Below are positions 37,198 to 46,785 of a stretch of 56,680 nt of DNA, in pieces. The notes under the pieces were generated by a model. The model made no database searches. It was not told the origin of the DNA and worked only from the letters and a program-made list of their open reading frames with translations. Within the stretch, counting starts at the first letter, position 1, and each line of letters begins with the position of its first letter. Source of the stretch: Acidovorax sp. GW101-3H11 (GTDB lineage: Bacteria > Pseudomonadota > Gammaproteobacteria > Burkholderiales > Burkholderiaceae_C); the NCBI RefSeq assembly GCF_001633105.1, contig NZ_LUKZ01000003.1, forward strand, positions 213,658-270,337. Reading direction: 5' to 3'. A program made the translations under genes and the position numbers.

Positions 37198-38433
37198 ATG
37201 ACCAACATGGACTTTGGCTCGTCGATCACCGGGCTGCTGCCCCGCTACATGGCTGTGCGCAATCACACCCAGGCCCTGGTCGCTCCCCTGTCGGCCGAGG
37301 ACTGCGGCGCGCAGTCCATGCCCGATGCCAGCCCCGCCAAGTGGCACCTGGCGCACACCACCTGGTTCTTCGAGACCTTTGTGCTGGAGCCGAACGAGCC
37401 GGGGTTTGCGCCGTTCAACCCCGCGTTCCGAGTGCTGTTCAACTCCTACTACAACGGTGTGGGGGCGAAGCACCCGCGCCCGCAGCGGGGCCTGCTCACG
37501 CGGCCGCCGCTGGCCGAGGTGCTGGCCTACCGCGCCAATGTGGACCAGCGCATGGCGCGGCTCATGCCCACCGTGCTGCAAATCGACGCGCTGCGCGCTC
37601 TGGTCGAGCTGGGCCTGCAGCACGAGCAGCAGCACCAGGAGCTGCTGCTCACCGACATCAAGCACCTGCTGTCGTGCAACCCCACCTTCCCGGCCTATGG
37701 TGATGTCGCCACCTGCGTGGGCGACCCCATCATTGCCCCCGCCGTCGCGCCCTCAGCTTGGGTGCCGCTGGAAGGGGGGCTGGTGGACATTGGCCACGGT
37801 GGCGCCGGTTTTGCCTTCGACAACGAAAGCCCGCGCCACCGCTGCTACCTCGCGCCATATGCACTGGCCTCGCGGCTGGTGACCTGTGGGGAGTGGCTGG
37901 CGTTTGTGCAGACCGGGGGTTACCAGCAGCCCGCCCACTGGCTGGCCGAAGGCTGGGACTGGCGTGTGGCCCAGGGGCTGGAGCACCCGCTGTACTGGCA
38001 CCGCCCGGGTGGCGACGGCCCCTGGCAGGTGTTCACGCTGGCGGGCCTGCAGCCAGTGCAGGCGGCGCTGCCGGTGTTGCACCTGTCGTACTACGAGGCC
38101 GATGCCTATGCCCGCTGGGCGGGCGCACGCCTGCCCACCGAGGCCGAATGGGAACACGCCGCGCAGCTGGCACCCAGTGGCGGCCCTGGGCTGGAGCAGC
38201 TGTTTGGCACCGCCTGGCAATGGACGCAGTCGAGCTACGCCGCCTACCCCGGTTTTCGCCCGGCCGAAGGCGCGGTGGGCGAATACAACGGCAAGTTCAT
38301 GGTCAACCAGTACGTGCTGCGCGGCAGTTCGTGCGCTACGCCGCCGGGGCATGCGCGCAGCAGCTACCGCAACTTTTTTCCTGCCACTGCACGCTGGCAA
38401 TACAGCGGGCTGCGGCTGGCGCGTGACGCATGA
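37198..38433 (+). CDS. egtB: Ergothioneine biosynthesis protein EgtB (hercynine sulfoxide synthase)
   Basis: 411-residue non-haem iron enzyme that joins a thiol (cysteine or gamma-glutamylcysteine) to hercynine with O2. The DinB-like N-terminal domain has the probable three-histidine iron site H50 (KWHLAHTTWFFE), H142 and H146 (QHEQQHQE). The C-terminal FGE-sulfatase domain starts at about 170 and contains ARLPTEAEWEHAA and GTAWQWTQSSY, then VLRGSSCATP near the end. ATG 37198 has AAGGG upstream, and ATG 37207 is possible. It is convergent with the TonB-C lipoprotein gene, 14 bases away. Confidence 0.94.
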   Translation: MTNMDFGSSITGLLPRYMAVRNHTQALVAPLSAEDCGAQSMPDASPAKWHLAHTTWFFETFVLEPNEPGFAPFNPAFRVLFNSYYNGVGAKHPRPQRGLLTRPPLAEVLAYRANVDQRMARLMPTVLQIDALRALVELGLQHEQQHQELLLTDIKHLLSCNPTFPAYGDVATCVGDPIIAPAVAPSAWVPLEGGLVDIGHGGAGFAFDNESPRHRCYLAPYALASRLVTCGEWLAFVQTGGYQQPAHWLAEGWDWRVAQGLEHPLYWHRPGGDGPWQVFTLAGLQPVQAALPVLHLSYYEADAYARWAGARLPTEAEWEHAAQLAPSGGPGLEQLFGTAWQWTQSSYAAYPGFRPAEGAVGEYNGKFMVNQYVLRGSSCATPPGHARSSYRNFFPATARWQYSGLRLARDA

Positions 38434-38447
38434 GTGGCGTTACCGCG

Positions 38448-38909
38448 CTATCTGACGCGCTCAGGTTCCATGCGGAAGGTGTGCTGCAGGACCAGGCGGG
38501 CGGGTTCCCCGTTGCGTAGCAGCGGCGCAAATTTCCAGCGGCGCACCGCATCGATTGCCGGCTTGTGCAGGGCATCGTCCCCTGTGCCGGACAGCACGCG
38601 AACGGTGCCGACCAGCCCGCTGGGCATGATCTCGAACGACACCGTCACATCGCCGCGTGCTTTGGATGAGGTGTCATTCAGCAGGAAGGACGGGTAGCGC
38701 GGCAGCGGTGCTTCCAGCAGCGACAAAGGCGCATCCAGCGGAGGTGACACCTGCTTTTGCAGCAGTTGCTCGTCCTCCTTCTGGCGGAAACTGGCGACGT
38801 GGGAATCGGTCACATCCGCTCCGCGCGGCGGGATGGAGGGTGTGGAGCTGCAGCCGACGAGAATCAGCAGGCCGAGCGTGACCGGAGCAAGAGGGGATAG
38901 GCGGGACAT
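38448..38909 (-). CDS. Small lipoprotein with a TonB C-terminal domain
   Basis: 153 residues. A signal peptide ends in a lipobox (LILVGC, Cys20). The last about 80 residues resemble a TonB/TolA C-terminal domain: YPSFLLNDTSSKARGDVTVS, EIMPSGLVGTVRV and AIDAVRRWKFAPLLRNGEPA. A normal TonB is anchored by an inner-membrane helix and works with ExbB/ExbD. Here the domain is lipid-anchored and has no proline-rich spacer and no exbBD nearby. It may be a periplasmic adaptor rather than an energy transducer. The role is unknown. Confidence 0.85.
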   Translation of the reverse strand: MSRLSPLAPVTLGLLILVGCSSTPSIPPRGADVTDSHVASFRQKEDEQLLQKQVSPPLDAPLSLLEAPLPRYPSFLLNDTSSKARGDVTVSFEIMPSGLVGTVRVLSGTGDDALHKPAIDAVRRWKFAPLLRNGEPARLVLQHTFRMEPERVR

Positions 38910-38992
38910 GGCGATCTTGAATCAGGGCACCCCGCGATCTGCGGGGCAGGCCCTCCAGTATCCCGCAACCTGCGCCGGCTGTTGCCGAAGGC

Positions 38993-40276
38993 TCAGACGG
39001 CGTCGAGTGCCTGCACCAGGTCGGCCCGCAGGTCGTCGATGTGCTCGATGCCCACCGACAGGCGCACCATGCTCTCGCTCACACCCGCCTTGGCCAGCTC
39101 TTCGGGGTTGAGCTGGCGGTGGGTGGTGGATGCCGGGTGTGTGGCCAGCGACTTCGCATCGCCGATGTTGACGAGGCGCGTGAAGAGCTGCAGCGCGTCG
39201 AGGAAACGCGCCCCGGCCGCACGCGGGTCGGCGTCGGTGCTCTTGAGGCCAAAGCTCAAAATGCCCGAAGCCTTGCCGCCCGACTGGCGCTGCACCAGCG
39301 CGTGGTCGGGGTGGTCCGGCAGGCCCGCGTAGCGCACCCATTCCACCTTGGGGTGGCTTTGCAGGTATTTGGCCAGGGCCAGTGTGTTGTCGCAGATGCG
39401 GTCCATGCGCAGGGCCAGGGTCTCGATGCCTTGCAGGATCAGGAAGGCGCTTTGCGGCGACAGTGCCGCGCCGGTATTGCGCAGCGGCACCACGCGCGCG
39501 CGGCCAATGAAGGCGGCGGGGCCCAGGGCCTCGGTGTAGACCACACCGTGGTAGCTCACATCGGGCTCGTTCAGGCGCGGGAAGCGCGCCTTGTGCTCGG
39601 CCCACGGGAACTTGCCGCTGTCCACAATCGCGCCGCCCACGCTGTTGCCGTGGCCGCCCAGGTACTTGGTGAGCGAATGCACCACGATGTCGGCGCCGTG
39701 CTCGATGGGCCGCAGCAGGTAGGGGCTGGGCACGGTGTTGTCCACGATCAGCGGCACGCCGTGGTCATGCGCCACCTTGGCGATGGCCGCGATGTCGGTC
39801 ACGTTGCCCAGCGGGTTGCCGATGGACTCGATGAAGATCGCCTTGGTGCGCGCATCAATGTGCTGCGCAAAGCTGGCCGGATCGCGCGGGTCGGCAAAGC
39901 GGGTGGTGATGCCCTGCTGGGGCAGCGTGTGGGCAAACAGGTTGTAGGTGCCGCCATACAGCGTGCTGGCGGACACGATGTTGTCGCCCGCCTCGGCAAT
40001 GGTCTGGATGGCGTAGGTGATGGCGGCCATGCCCGAGGCCACGGCCAGCGCGGCAATGCCGCCTTCGAGCGCCGCGACGCGCTTTTCGAGCACGTCGGTG
40101 GTGGGGTTCATGATGCGGGTGTAGATGTTGCCCGGCACCTTCAGGTCAAACAAATCCGCGCCATGCTGGGCGCTGTCAAACGCGTAGGCCACCGTCTGGT
40201 AGATGGGCACTGCAACGGCCTTGGTGGTGGGGTCGGGGCTGTAGCCTGCGTGTACGGCCAGGGTCTCGATTTTCAT
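38993..40276 (-). CDS. metY: O-acetylhomoserine sulfhydrylase (PLP-dependent)
   Basis: 427-residue Cys/Met-metabolism PLP enzyme that makes homocysteine from O-acetylhomoserine and sulfide. The PLP lysine is K204 in [15 protein letters not shown]. The start [20 protein letters not shown] and the [15 protein letters not shown] block are typical of MetY. ATG 40276 is the family start. The frame extends to 40396, but that part is not homologous-looking. The 169-base upstream gap contains no riboswitch that I recognise. The separation from metX means the substrate assignment rests on family features only. Confidence 0.94.
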   Translation of the reverse strand: MKIETLAVHAGYSPDPTTKAVAVPIYQTVAYAFDSAQHGADLFDLKVPGNIYTRIMNPTTDVLEKRVAALEGGIAALAVASGMAAITYAIQTIAEAGDNIVSASTLYGGTYNLFAHTLPQQGITTRFADPRDPASFAQHIDARTKAIFIESIGNPLGNVTDIAAIAKVAHDHGVPLIVDNTVPSPYLLRPIEHGADIVVHSLTKYLGGHGNSVGGAIVDSGKFPWAEHKARFPRLNEPDVSYHGVVYTEALGPAAFIGRARVVPLRNTGAALSPQSAFLILQGIETLALRMDRICDNTLALAKYLQSHPKVEWVRYAGLPDHPDHALVQRQSGGKASGILSFGLKSTDADPRAAGARFLDALQLFTRLVNIGDAKSLATHPASTTHRQLNPEELAKAGVSESMVRLSVGIEHIDDLRADLVQALDAV

Positions 40277-40445
40277 GAAGCTTGTCTCTTTCGTTGAAGG
40301 GAAGGGAGTGGGGCAATCGGCCTCCACCCATGGTTGGGCGTTGCGCGATGTGCCGATGGCGCGGGCCATTCTGGCACCGGAGGCCCCCGGCGTCATCGAA
40401 TCGTTGGCTATGTACTTATGAGGTTCTTGTGCGCCATGGGCCCAT

Positions 40446-43139
40446 CTATGCAGTGGGCTCGTCTATGGCACTGGCGGCGGGCTCAGGGGCTGTGCGGCCT
40501 GCCTGCTGGCTGCGCCGCCAGGCCTTTTCCACTTCGACCACCACCAGTACCACCAGCGCGGCACCAATACACAGCGCCAGCTCGCCCAGGCTCAGCGGCT
40601 CGGTGCGGAAGATGGGGTTGAGCCAGGGCACATAGATGGTCGCCATCTGCAGCGCAAAGGTGAGCAGCACGGCGTAGAGCAGCGGGCGGTTGCTCAGCAG
40701 CCCCAGGCGCCAGATGGGTTCGGATTCGGAGCGGATAGCAATCACATGCGCCATCTGCGCCAGCGTGAGCACGGTGAACACCATGGTCTGCCAGTGCGCA
40801 TGGCCGGTGTGCAGCGCCCAGGCCTGCACGGCCAGGCACAGCCCGCCAATGAGCAGACCCACGCCCAGAATGTGCTGCCACATGCCGTGCGCAAACAGGC
40901 TCTCGCGCGGTGCGCGGGGTGGGCGCTGCATGATGCCGCGCTCGGCCGGCTCGGCCGCCAGCGCCAGGCCCGGCAGGCCGTCAGTGACCAGGTTGACCCA
41001 CAGGATGTGGATGGGCAGCAGCGGAATGGGCAACAGCAGCAGCGGCGCCAGGAAGATGGTCCAGATCTCGCCCGAGTTGCCCGTCATCGCGTAGCGCACA
41101 AACTTGCGGATGTTGTCGTAGATGCGGCGGCCTTCGCGCACGGCTGCAACGATGGTGGCGAAGTTGTCGTCCAGCAGCACCAGGCTGGATGCCTCGCGCG
41201 CCACGTCGGTGCCGCCCTGGCCCATGGCCACGCCGATGTCGGCGCGCTTGAGTGCCGGGGCGTCGTTCACGCCGTCGCCTGTCATGGCCACAAAGTGGCC
41301 CTGGGCCTGCAGCGCTTCGACGATGCGAATCTTCTGCGCCGGGTCCACGCGGGCGTAGACCTGCACCTGCTCCACGCGGGCGCGCAGCGCGGCATCGTCC
41401 AGCGTGGCCAGGTCGGCGCCGGTGAGCACGGGGGCTTCGCTGCTCTTCACAATGCCCAGGCGGTGCGCAATGGCGCGTGCGGTGGCGGGGTGGTCGCCGG
41501 TAATCATCACCGGGGTGATGCCCGCGCTGATGCAGTCGCGCACTGCGGCCTGGGCCTCAGAACGCGGTGGGTCGATGAGGGCGATCAGGCCCAGCAGCTC
41601 CAGCTGGTTTTCTACTGCGTCGATGTCGTTGGTGTCGGGCAGGCGGGCGTGGCTGCGGCGGGCCAGTGCCAGCACGCGCAGGCCCTGGGCGGCGAGCTGC
41701 TGGGCGGTGGCGAGGACCTGGGCGGTATCGAGTGCGGCAGCGCCTTCGGGCGTCCAGTGGGCGGTGCAGCGGGGCAGCACGGATTCGGGCGCGCCCTTGG
41801 TGTAGGCCACAAACCCGTGCCCATCACGGTGGAAGGTGGTCATGCGCTTGCGGTCGGAGTCAAAGGGCTGCTCCTGCACGCGGGGGCTGGCAGCGTCGAG
41901 CTGGGCCTTGTCCAGCCCGCCCGCGTGGGCGGCCAGCACCAGCGCGGTTTCGGTGGGGTCGCCCAGCCACTGGGTGCCTGGGGCGTCGCTCTCGGTGTTC
42001 GCCTGTCGCGTGGCATCGTTGCACAGCGCGGCGGCGCGCAGGGCCTCGGCGTGGGCCGCACCGGGCAAGGGGTCGCCGGGCACCCAGCGCAGGCCCTGGG
42101 CCAGCAGAAGCTCGGCATGCATGCGGTTTTGCGTGAGGGTACCGGTCTTGTCCGAGCAGATGGTGGTGACGGAGCCCAGCGTCTCCACCGACGGCAACCG
42201 CCGTACCAGCGCATGCACGGCCACCATGCGGCGTGCGCCCAGAGCCAGCAGCACGGTCACCACGGCGGGCAGCGCCTCGGGGATGGCGGCTACGGCCAGG
42301 CTGATGGCGGTGAGGGCCATGAGCAGCGGTGCCTCGCCGCGCAGCACGCCCACCACAAAGATCACCGCGCAGATGCCCAGCACCGCAATCGCCAGGCGCT
42401 TGCCAAAAGCCGCCAGGCGCAGTTGCAGCGGCGTGCTGCGGTCGCCCGCGTCGAGCAGCGTGGCGACCTTGCCCAGCTCGGTGTGCATGCCGGTGGCCAC
42501 CACCAGGCCGCGCGCGCGGCCATGGGTGGCGGTGGTGCCCTTGAAGGCCATGTTGGTGCGATCGCCCAGCGCGCCCACGTCTTCGGCCGCCAGGGCCTCG
42601 GTCTGCTTGGCCACGGTGACGGATTCGCCCGTCAGGGCAGATTCATCCACCTGCAGCTGCGCAATCTCGATGAGCCGCAGATCGGCCGGAATCTGGTTAC
42701 CCGCCTCCAGCAACACGATGTCGCCGGGCACCAGCACCGTGGCGGGCACCACCTGCACGGCGCCGCCGCGCAGTACGGTGGCATGGGCGGCTGCCAGCTG
42801 GCGCAGCGCGGCCATGGCCTGGTCGGCGCGCCAGGCCTGCACAAAACCGATGACGGCGTTGAGCACCACGATAACGAGGATCACCAGCGTGTCGGTGACC
42901 TCGCCCACCAGGCCAGAGATGACCGCCGCGCCCAGCAGCACCAGCACCATGAAGTCCTTGAACTGGTCGGCCAGCAGGCGCCACCAGGGGCGGTCTTGCG
43001 ATGCGGCCAGTTCGTTGGCGCCATGGGTGGCGCTGCGGCGTTGGGCCTCGTGGGCATGCAGGCCTGCGTCAGGGTTGACGCCATGGGCCTGGGCGACGGC
43101 CTCGGCGGGGTGCAGGTGGGGGGCGTTGGCAGGTGGCAT
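40446..43139 (-). CDS. Cation-transporting P-type ATPase, Ca2+ (P2A) type
   Basis: 897-residue inner-membrane pump. The order is cation ATPase N-terminal domain, two helices, actuator domain (DESALTGESVTV), two helices with IPEALPAV, phosphorylation site DKTGTLT at about residue 331, nucleotide-binding domain, MTGDGVNDAPALKRADIGVA hinge, and six C-terminal helices. Residues that bind Ca2+ in SERCA have counterparts: Glu in PEALP, Asn and Glu in TGNSGEIWT, and Asn, Thr and Asp in LWVNLVTDGLP. This supports Ca2+ export rather than heavy-metal transport, and no N-terminal CxxC is present. It lies 34 bases after the U32 gene on the same strand. Confidence 0.93.
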   Translation of the reverse strand: MPPANAPHLHPAEAVAQAHGVNPDAGLHAHEAQRRSATHGANELAASQDRPWWRLLADQFKDFMVLVLLGAAVISGLVGEVTDTLVILVIVVLNAVIGFVQAWRADQAMAALRQLAAAHATVLRGGAVQVVPATVLVPGDIVLLEAGNQIPADLRLIEIAQLQVDESALTGESVTVAKQTEALAAEDVGALGDRTNMAFKGTTATHGRARGLVVATGMHTELGKVATLLDAGDRSTPLQLRLAAFGKRLAIAVLGICAVIFVVGVLRGEAPLLMALTAISLAVAAIPEALPAVVTVLLALGARRMVAVHALVRRLPSVETLGSVTTICSDKTGTLTQNRMHAELLLAQGLRWVPGDPLPGAAHAEALRAAALCNDATRQANTESDAPGTQWLGDPTETALVLAAHAGGLDKAQLDAASPRVQEQPFDSDRKRMTTFHRDGHGFVAYTKGAPESVLPRCTAHWTPEGAAALDTAQVLATAQQLAAQGLRVLALARRSHARLPDTNDIDAVENQLELLGLIALIDPPRSEAQAAVRDCISAGITPVMITGDHPATARAIAHRLGIVKSSEAPVLTGADLATLDDAALRARVEQVQVYARVDPAQKIRIVEALQAQGHFVAMTGDGVNDAPALKRADIGVAMGQGGTDVAREASSLVLLDDNFATIVAAVREGRRIYDNIRKFVRYAMTGNSGEIWTIFLAPLLLLPIPLLPIHILWVNLVTDGLPGLALAAEPAERGIMQRPPRAPRESLFAHGMWQHILGVGLLIGGLCLAVQAWALHTGHAHWQTMVFTVLTLAQMAHVIAIRSESEPIWRLGLLSNRPLLYAVLLTFALQMATIYVPWLNPIFRTEPLSLGELALCIGAALVVLVVVEVEKAWRRSQQAGRTAPEPAASAIDEPTA

Positions 43140-43173
43140 GCGGCGTTCTGGAGTGCGGCCGCATGCCGGGGGA

Positions 43174-45180
43174 TCAGTGCGCGTTCTGCGGCCGGGCTTT
43201 GTAGAAGGTCAGGGGGATCTCTGTGGCCTGGTTCAGCACCTGGCGCTTGATCTTGCCCACCACGTGCATTTCACAGGGCTTGCAGTCAAAGCGCAAGGTC
43301 AGCTTCTCCTTGCCATTGATCAGCATCAAGGGTTCGGCCTTGATGGTGCCCTGCACACCCGTCACGCCCTTGGCCTGCTTGGGGCACAGGCTCATGGAAA
43401 AGCGCACGCAGTGCTTGGTGATCATGAGGCTGACTTCGCCTTCCTCTTCGTGCGCCTCGTAGGCTGCATCGATCACCTTCACGCCGTGGCGCACATAGAA
43501 GTCATGCGCCTTGTGATTGAACACATTGCCCAGGAAGGAAAGCGTGTCCTCGGGGTAGGGCGCGGGGGGCTCCACCGGCGTGGCGCGCTGCAGGCGCATG
43601 AAGTTGCGGGCGCGGCTGGCTTCCAGGTCGGCAAGCGCATCGCGGCGCAGGGCATTGAGCACCGAGGCGGGCACAAACCAGGGCTGCGAGAGCTGCAGCG
43701 CAATGTCGTGCAGCGCAAAAATGGTGGCGCCAAACCGGCCCAGTTGCTCGCGCAGGCTGGCTTCGGCCTTGGCGGCGTCCGTGGCGCTCTGGTGCGGCTG
43801 CTGCACCTCGGCACAGCCCACATTGCCGTCCTCGTCGGTCAGCATCAGGCTGAAGCCCGAAGGCGTTTCGCTCAGGTGCGCCCACAGGCCGATGCGGCGC
43901 TCGCTGGACTTTTTCTCCAGCGTGCGCACCCAGTCCATGTCGCGGTTGCGGTTGATCTCGGTGCCCTTGCGCAGGTCCTTGAAGCCGTCCATCGGGTCTT
44001 TCGGATACACGCGCCACTGGCCCACGCTGCGTGCCGACACGGGCTCGGCCACGTTGATGGCCATGCCCACCAGCTCCTTGTGCAGGTCGTAATAGCAAAG
44101 CCCGTCGCCGTTGTGCAGCACGGTGGCGGGGTCGCTCACTTCCAGCTCCACAAAGTCGGGGCCCACCTTGGTCACCCAGCCGATGGCCTGGCCCGGGTTC
44201 TTGGGGGTGTCGAACGCGCCAATGTCTTCCTTACGGCCGGTCACGAAGTAGTCAGTGAACTCGCGGTTGAAGTTCTGCAGCGGGTCGGGCGTGAAGGTGA
44301 AGGTGGTGCTGCCGCTGGACGAGCGCGACAGCGGGCGCCCCGCGCTCTCGCGCTCTTCCAGAATCTCGTCGATGAGCGTGCGGTAGTGGGCCGTGATGTT
44401 CTTCACATAGCCCATGTCCTTGTAGCGCCCTTCGATCTTGAAGCTGCGCACACCGGCGTCGATGAGGGCGCGCAGGTTGTCGCTCTGGTTGTTGTCCTTC
44501 ATGCTCAGCACATGCTTGTCGTGCGCAATGAAGCGGCCCTGCGCATCGGTCACCTGGTAGGGCAGGCGGCAGGCCTGGCTGCAGTCGCCCCGGTTGGCGC
44601 TGCGGCCGGTCTGCGCGTGGCTGATGTTGCACTGGCCGCTGTAGGCCACGCACAGCGCGCCGTGGATGAAAAATTCGATGTTGGCGCGGCCGGGAGCATC
44701 GACCGGCCCCAGCGCCTTGTGCACGGCGGCGATCTGCTGCACCGTCAGCTCGCGTGCCAGCACGATCTGCGAGAGGCCTGCGTCCTGCAGAAAGCGGGCC
44801 TTCTCGGGCGTGCGGATGTCGGTCTGGGTGCTGGCGTGCAGCTGGATGGGCGGCATGTCGGAAAGCGCCAGCAGGCCCATGTCCTGGATGATGAGCGCGT
44901 CGGCCCCCGCCTCGTACACCTGCCAGGCCATCTGGCGCGCGGCCTCCAGCTCGTCGTCGCGCAGGATGGTGTTGAGCGTGATAAAGATGCGGCTGTTGAA
45001 GCGGTGCGCGTGTTTCACCAGGCGCTCGATGTCGCGGATGTCGTTGCCCGCGCTGGCGCGTGCGCCAAACGCGGGCCCGCCGATGTAGACGGCATCGGCG
45101 CCGTGGTTGATGGCTTCGATGCCAATGTCGGCGTCGCGCGCGGGGGAGAGCAGTTCGAGCTGGTGGGGCAGGAGAGACAT
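43174..45180 (-). CDS. rlhA: U32 family protein, RlhA type (23S rRNA C2501 hydroxylation)
   Basis: 668-residue protein of the collagenase-like U32 family. The length and the extra C-terminal domain fit YdcP/RlhA rather than the shorter tRNA-acting TrhP. RlhA makes 5-hydroxycytidine at C2501 of 23S rRNA and needs an Fe-S cluster and prephenate. Family sequence includes ELLSPARDADIGIEAINHGA, DAVYIGGPAFGARASA and the cysteine set GALCVAYSGQC with RGDCSQACRLPY, plus a C-terminal FDCKPCEMHVVG. It is divergent from the amino-acid binding protein and precedes the Ca2+ ATPase gene. Confidence 0.85.
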   Translation of the reverse strand: MSLLPHQLELLSPARDADIGIEAINHGADAVYIGGPAFGARASAGNDIRDIERLVKHAHRFNSRIFITLNTILRDDELEAARQMAWQVYEAGADALIIQDMGLLALSDMPPIQLHASTQTDIRTPEKARFLQDAGLSQIVLARELTVQQIAAVHKALGPVDAPGRANIEFFIHGALCVAYSGQCNISHAQTGRSANRGDCSQACRLPYQVTDAQGRFIAHDKHVLSMKDNNQSDNLRALIDAGVRSFKIEGRYKDMGYVKNITAHYRTLIDEILEERESAGRPLSRSSSGSTTFTFTPDPLQNFNREFTDYFVTGRKEDIGAFDTPKNPGQAIGWVTKVGPDFVELEVSDPATVLHNGDGLCYYDLHKELVGMAINVAEPVSARSVGQWRVYPKDPMDGFKDLRKGTEINRNRDMDWVRTLEKKSSERRIGLWAHLSETPSGFSLMLTDEDGNVGCAEVQQPHQSATDAAKAEASLREQLGRFGATIFALHDIALQLSQPWFVPASVLNALRRDALADLEASRARNFMRLQRATPVEPPAPYPEDTLSFLGNVFNHKAHDFYVRHGVKVIDAAYEAHEEEGEVSLMITKHCVRFSMSLCPKQAKGVTGVQGTIKAEPLMLINGKEKLTLRFDCKPCEMHVVGKIKRQVLNQATEIPLTFYKARPQNAH

Positions 45181-45255
45181 GGGGCGTGATTATCCCAGCG
45201 TGCCTTGCCGGGCGGTGGGCGCCGGACTCATTAGCGTGGTTAATGCCGGAGCAAA

Positions 45256-45275
45256 TTGCTAAGTTTGCATAGCAA
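45256..45275. promoter_or_regulatory. Inverted repeat upstream of the branched-chain amino acid binding protein
   Basis: TTGCTA-8 bases-TAGCAA, a perfect 6-bp inverted repeat in the divergent gap between the U32 gene and the binding-protein gene, about 100 bases before the GTG start. It has the form of an operator. The protein that binds it is unknown. Confidence 0.35.
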
Positions 45276-45375
45276 GTGCGGCAAATGGCCGCTGGCATGG
45301 CTAGGATGCGGGCTTGTTGTGTACAAGCTCGGTGCACAACATGCCTGCATTGACTGATTCTGGAGACTCCGTACC

Positions 45376-46530
45376 GTGTTTTGCCCCGCTTTTGCTTCCT
45401 CGCCCCTGTTCCGCATTTCTGCCCTGACCGCTGTTGCGCTGGCCGCCAGCGTGGCCTCTGCGCAAGACGTGCAGACCGTCAAGATCGCCCACGCGGGCCC
45501 CGTGTCGGGTGGCATTGCCCACATTGGCAAGGACACGGAAAACGGCGTGCGCCTGGCCATTGACGACCTGAATGCCCAGAACCTCGTCATCGGCGGCAAG
45601 AAGATCAAGTTTGAAATTGCGGCCGAAGACGACGCAGGCGACCCGCGCCAAGCCACCGCCGTGGCCCAAAAGCTGTGCGACCAGAAGGTGGCGGGCGTGG
45701 TGGGCCACCTGCAGTCGGGCACGTCCATCCCCGCATCGGCCATCTACGCCAAGTGCGACCTGCCACACATCACGGCATCGGCCTCCAACCCCGACCTGAC
45801 CAAGCCCGGCCACAAGACCACCTTCCGCCTGATCGCCAACGACAACGCGCTGGGCGCAGCGCTGGCGCTGTTTGGTGCCGACCACCAGAAGCTCAAGAGC
45901 GTGGCCATCATCGACGACCGCACGGCCTATGGCCAGGGCGTGGCCTCGGTCTTCAAGGCCACCGCGCAACAGAAGGGCCTGAAAGTAGTGGCAGAAGAGT
46001 TCACCAACGACAAGGCCACCGACTTCATGGCCATCCTCACCGCCATCAAGAACAAGAAGCCCGACGCGATCTTCTACGGCGGCCTGGACGCGCAAGCTGG
46101 CCCCATGCTGCGCCAGATGGAGCAGCTGGGCCTGGGCAACGTGAAGTATTTTGGCGGTGACGCGCTGTGCACCGAGAAGCTGCCCGAGCTGTCGGGCAAG
46201 ACCCCGGCCCTGAAGAACGTGACCTGCGCGACGGGCGGCGCATCGGTGGACAAGATGCAGGGCGGCGCCGACTGGAAGAAGCGCTACGACGCCAAGTTCC
46301 CCGGCCAGTTCCAGATCTACAGCCCCTATGCGTATGACGCCGCCATGGTGCTGGCCGACGCGATGAAGCGCGCCAACTCGGTGGACCCGAAGGTGTTCGC
46401 CCCCTTCCTGGCCAAGACGGAATACAAGGGCGTGACCGCCAACATCGCCTTCACGGCCAAGGGCGAGCTGACGACGCCCGCCGTGACCTTGTACACCTTC
46501 AAGGACGGCAGCCGCGTGGCGCTGAACTGA
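45376..46530 (+). CDS. Branched-chain amino acid ABC transporter, substrate-binding protein
   Basis: 384-residue periplasmic type I binding protein of the LivJ/LivK family. The signal peptide ends about residue 29 (AVALAASVASAQ). Mature features are VKIAHAGPVSGGIAHIGKDT, ENGVRLAIDDLNAQN and VVGHLQSGTSIPASAIYA, which forms the Ser/Thr pocket for the amino-acid alpha groups. GTG 45376 has GGAG 11 bases upstream. No permease or ATPase genes adjoin, so it must work with a transporter encoded elsewhere. The stop codon directly abuts a 140-bp palindrome. Confidence 0.94.
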   Translation: MFCPAFASSPLFRISALTAVALAASVASAQDVQTVKIAHAGPVSGGIAHIGKDTENGVRLAIDDLNAQNLVIGGKKIKFEIAAEDDAGDPRQATAVAQKLCDQKVAGVVGHLQSGTSIPASAIYAKCDLPHITASASNPDLTKPGHKTTFRLIANDNALGAALALFGADHQKLKSVAIIDDRTAYGQGVASVFKATAQQKGLKVVAEEFTNDKATDFMAILTAIKNKKPDAIFYGGLDAQAGPMLRQMEQLGLGNVKYFGGDALCTEKLPELSGKTPALKNVTCATGGASVDKMQGGADWKKRYDAKFPGQFQIYSPYAYDAAMVLADAMKRANSVDPKVFAPFLAKTEYKGVTANIAFTAKGELTTPAVTLYTFKDGSRVALN

Positions 46531-46670
46531 GAGGGGGAGAACTTTCTACTGCGCGGCCGCCATGCGTCGTTGGGCGGTGCTCGGAATCCTCACGTACAGG
46601 CAGTACGTTCCGGTTCCTGCGCTCCGTCCGCCTAGCCTGGCAGCCGCTCGCTACAAAAGTTCACCCCCTC
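46531..46670. repeat. 140-bp imperfect palindrome
   Basis: The ends read GAGGGGGAGAACTTT and, inverted, GAGGGGGTGAACTTTT. The arms stay complementary with mismatches for about 65 bases up to a GTAC-AGGCA-GTAC tip. It begins immediately after the stop codon of the binding-protein gene. It is non-coding and resembles a mobile hairpin repeat that can fold in RNA as one long stem. Confidence 0.8.
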
Positions 46671-46692
46671 TGTGGCCTTTGCGCTGCACCCG

Positions 46693-46717
46693 ACGGCCAC
46701 CACGTGCGGCCGTTTTT
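46693..46717 (+). terminator. Intrinsic terminator
   Basis: Stem ACGGCC (46693-46698) with GGCCGT (46708-46713) and TTTTT, downstream of the binding-protein gene and the palindrome. Confidence 0.7.
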
Positions 46718-46785
46718 GCGTGTGGGGTTTGCCTTTACAGTCGGTCGCGTGCAAGGGCTGTTGTTGCCCTTCAAGGAGCAGGCTT

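Noticed and set aside
40277..40445. A SAM- or SAH-type riboswitch before metY
   Set aside because: There is a GC-rich hairpin but none of the conserved riboswitch cores I could recognise.
45315..45345. TTGTGTAC-GTGCACAA near the binding-protein start as an operator
   Set aside because: The inverted repeat has a mismatch and no known consensus match. The TTGCTA repeat at 45256 is better.
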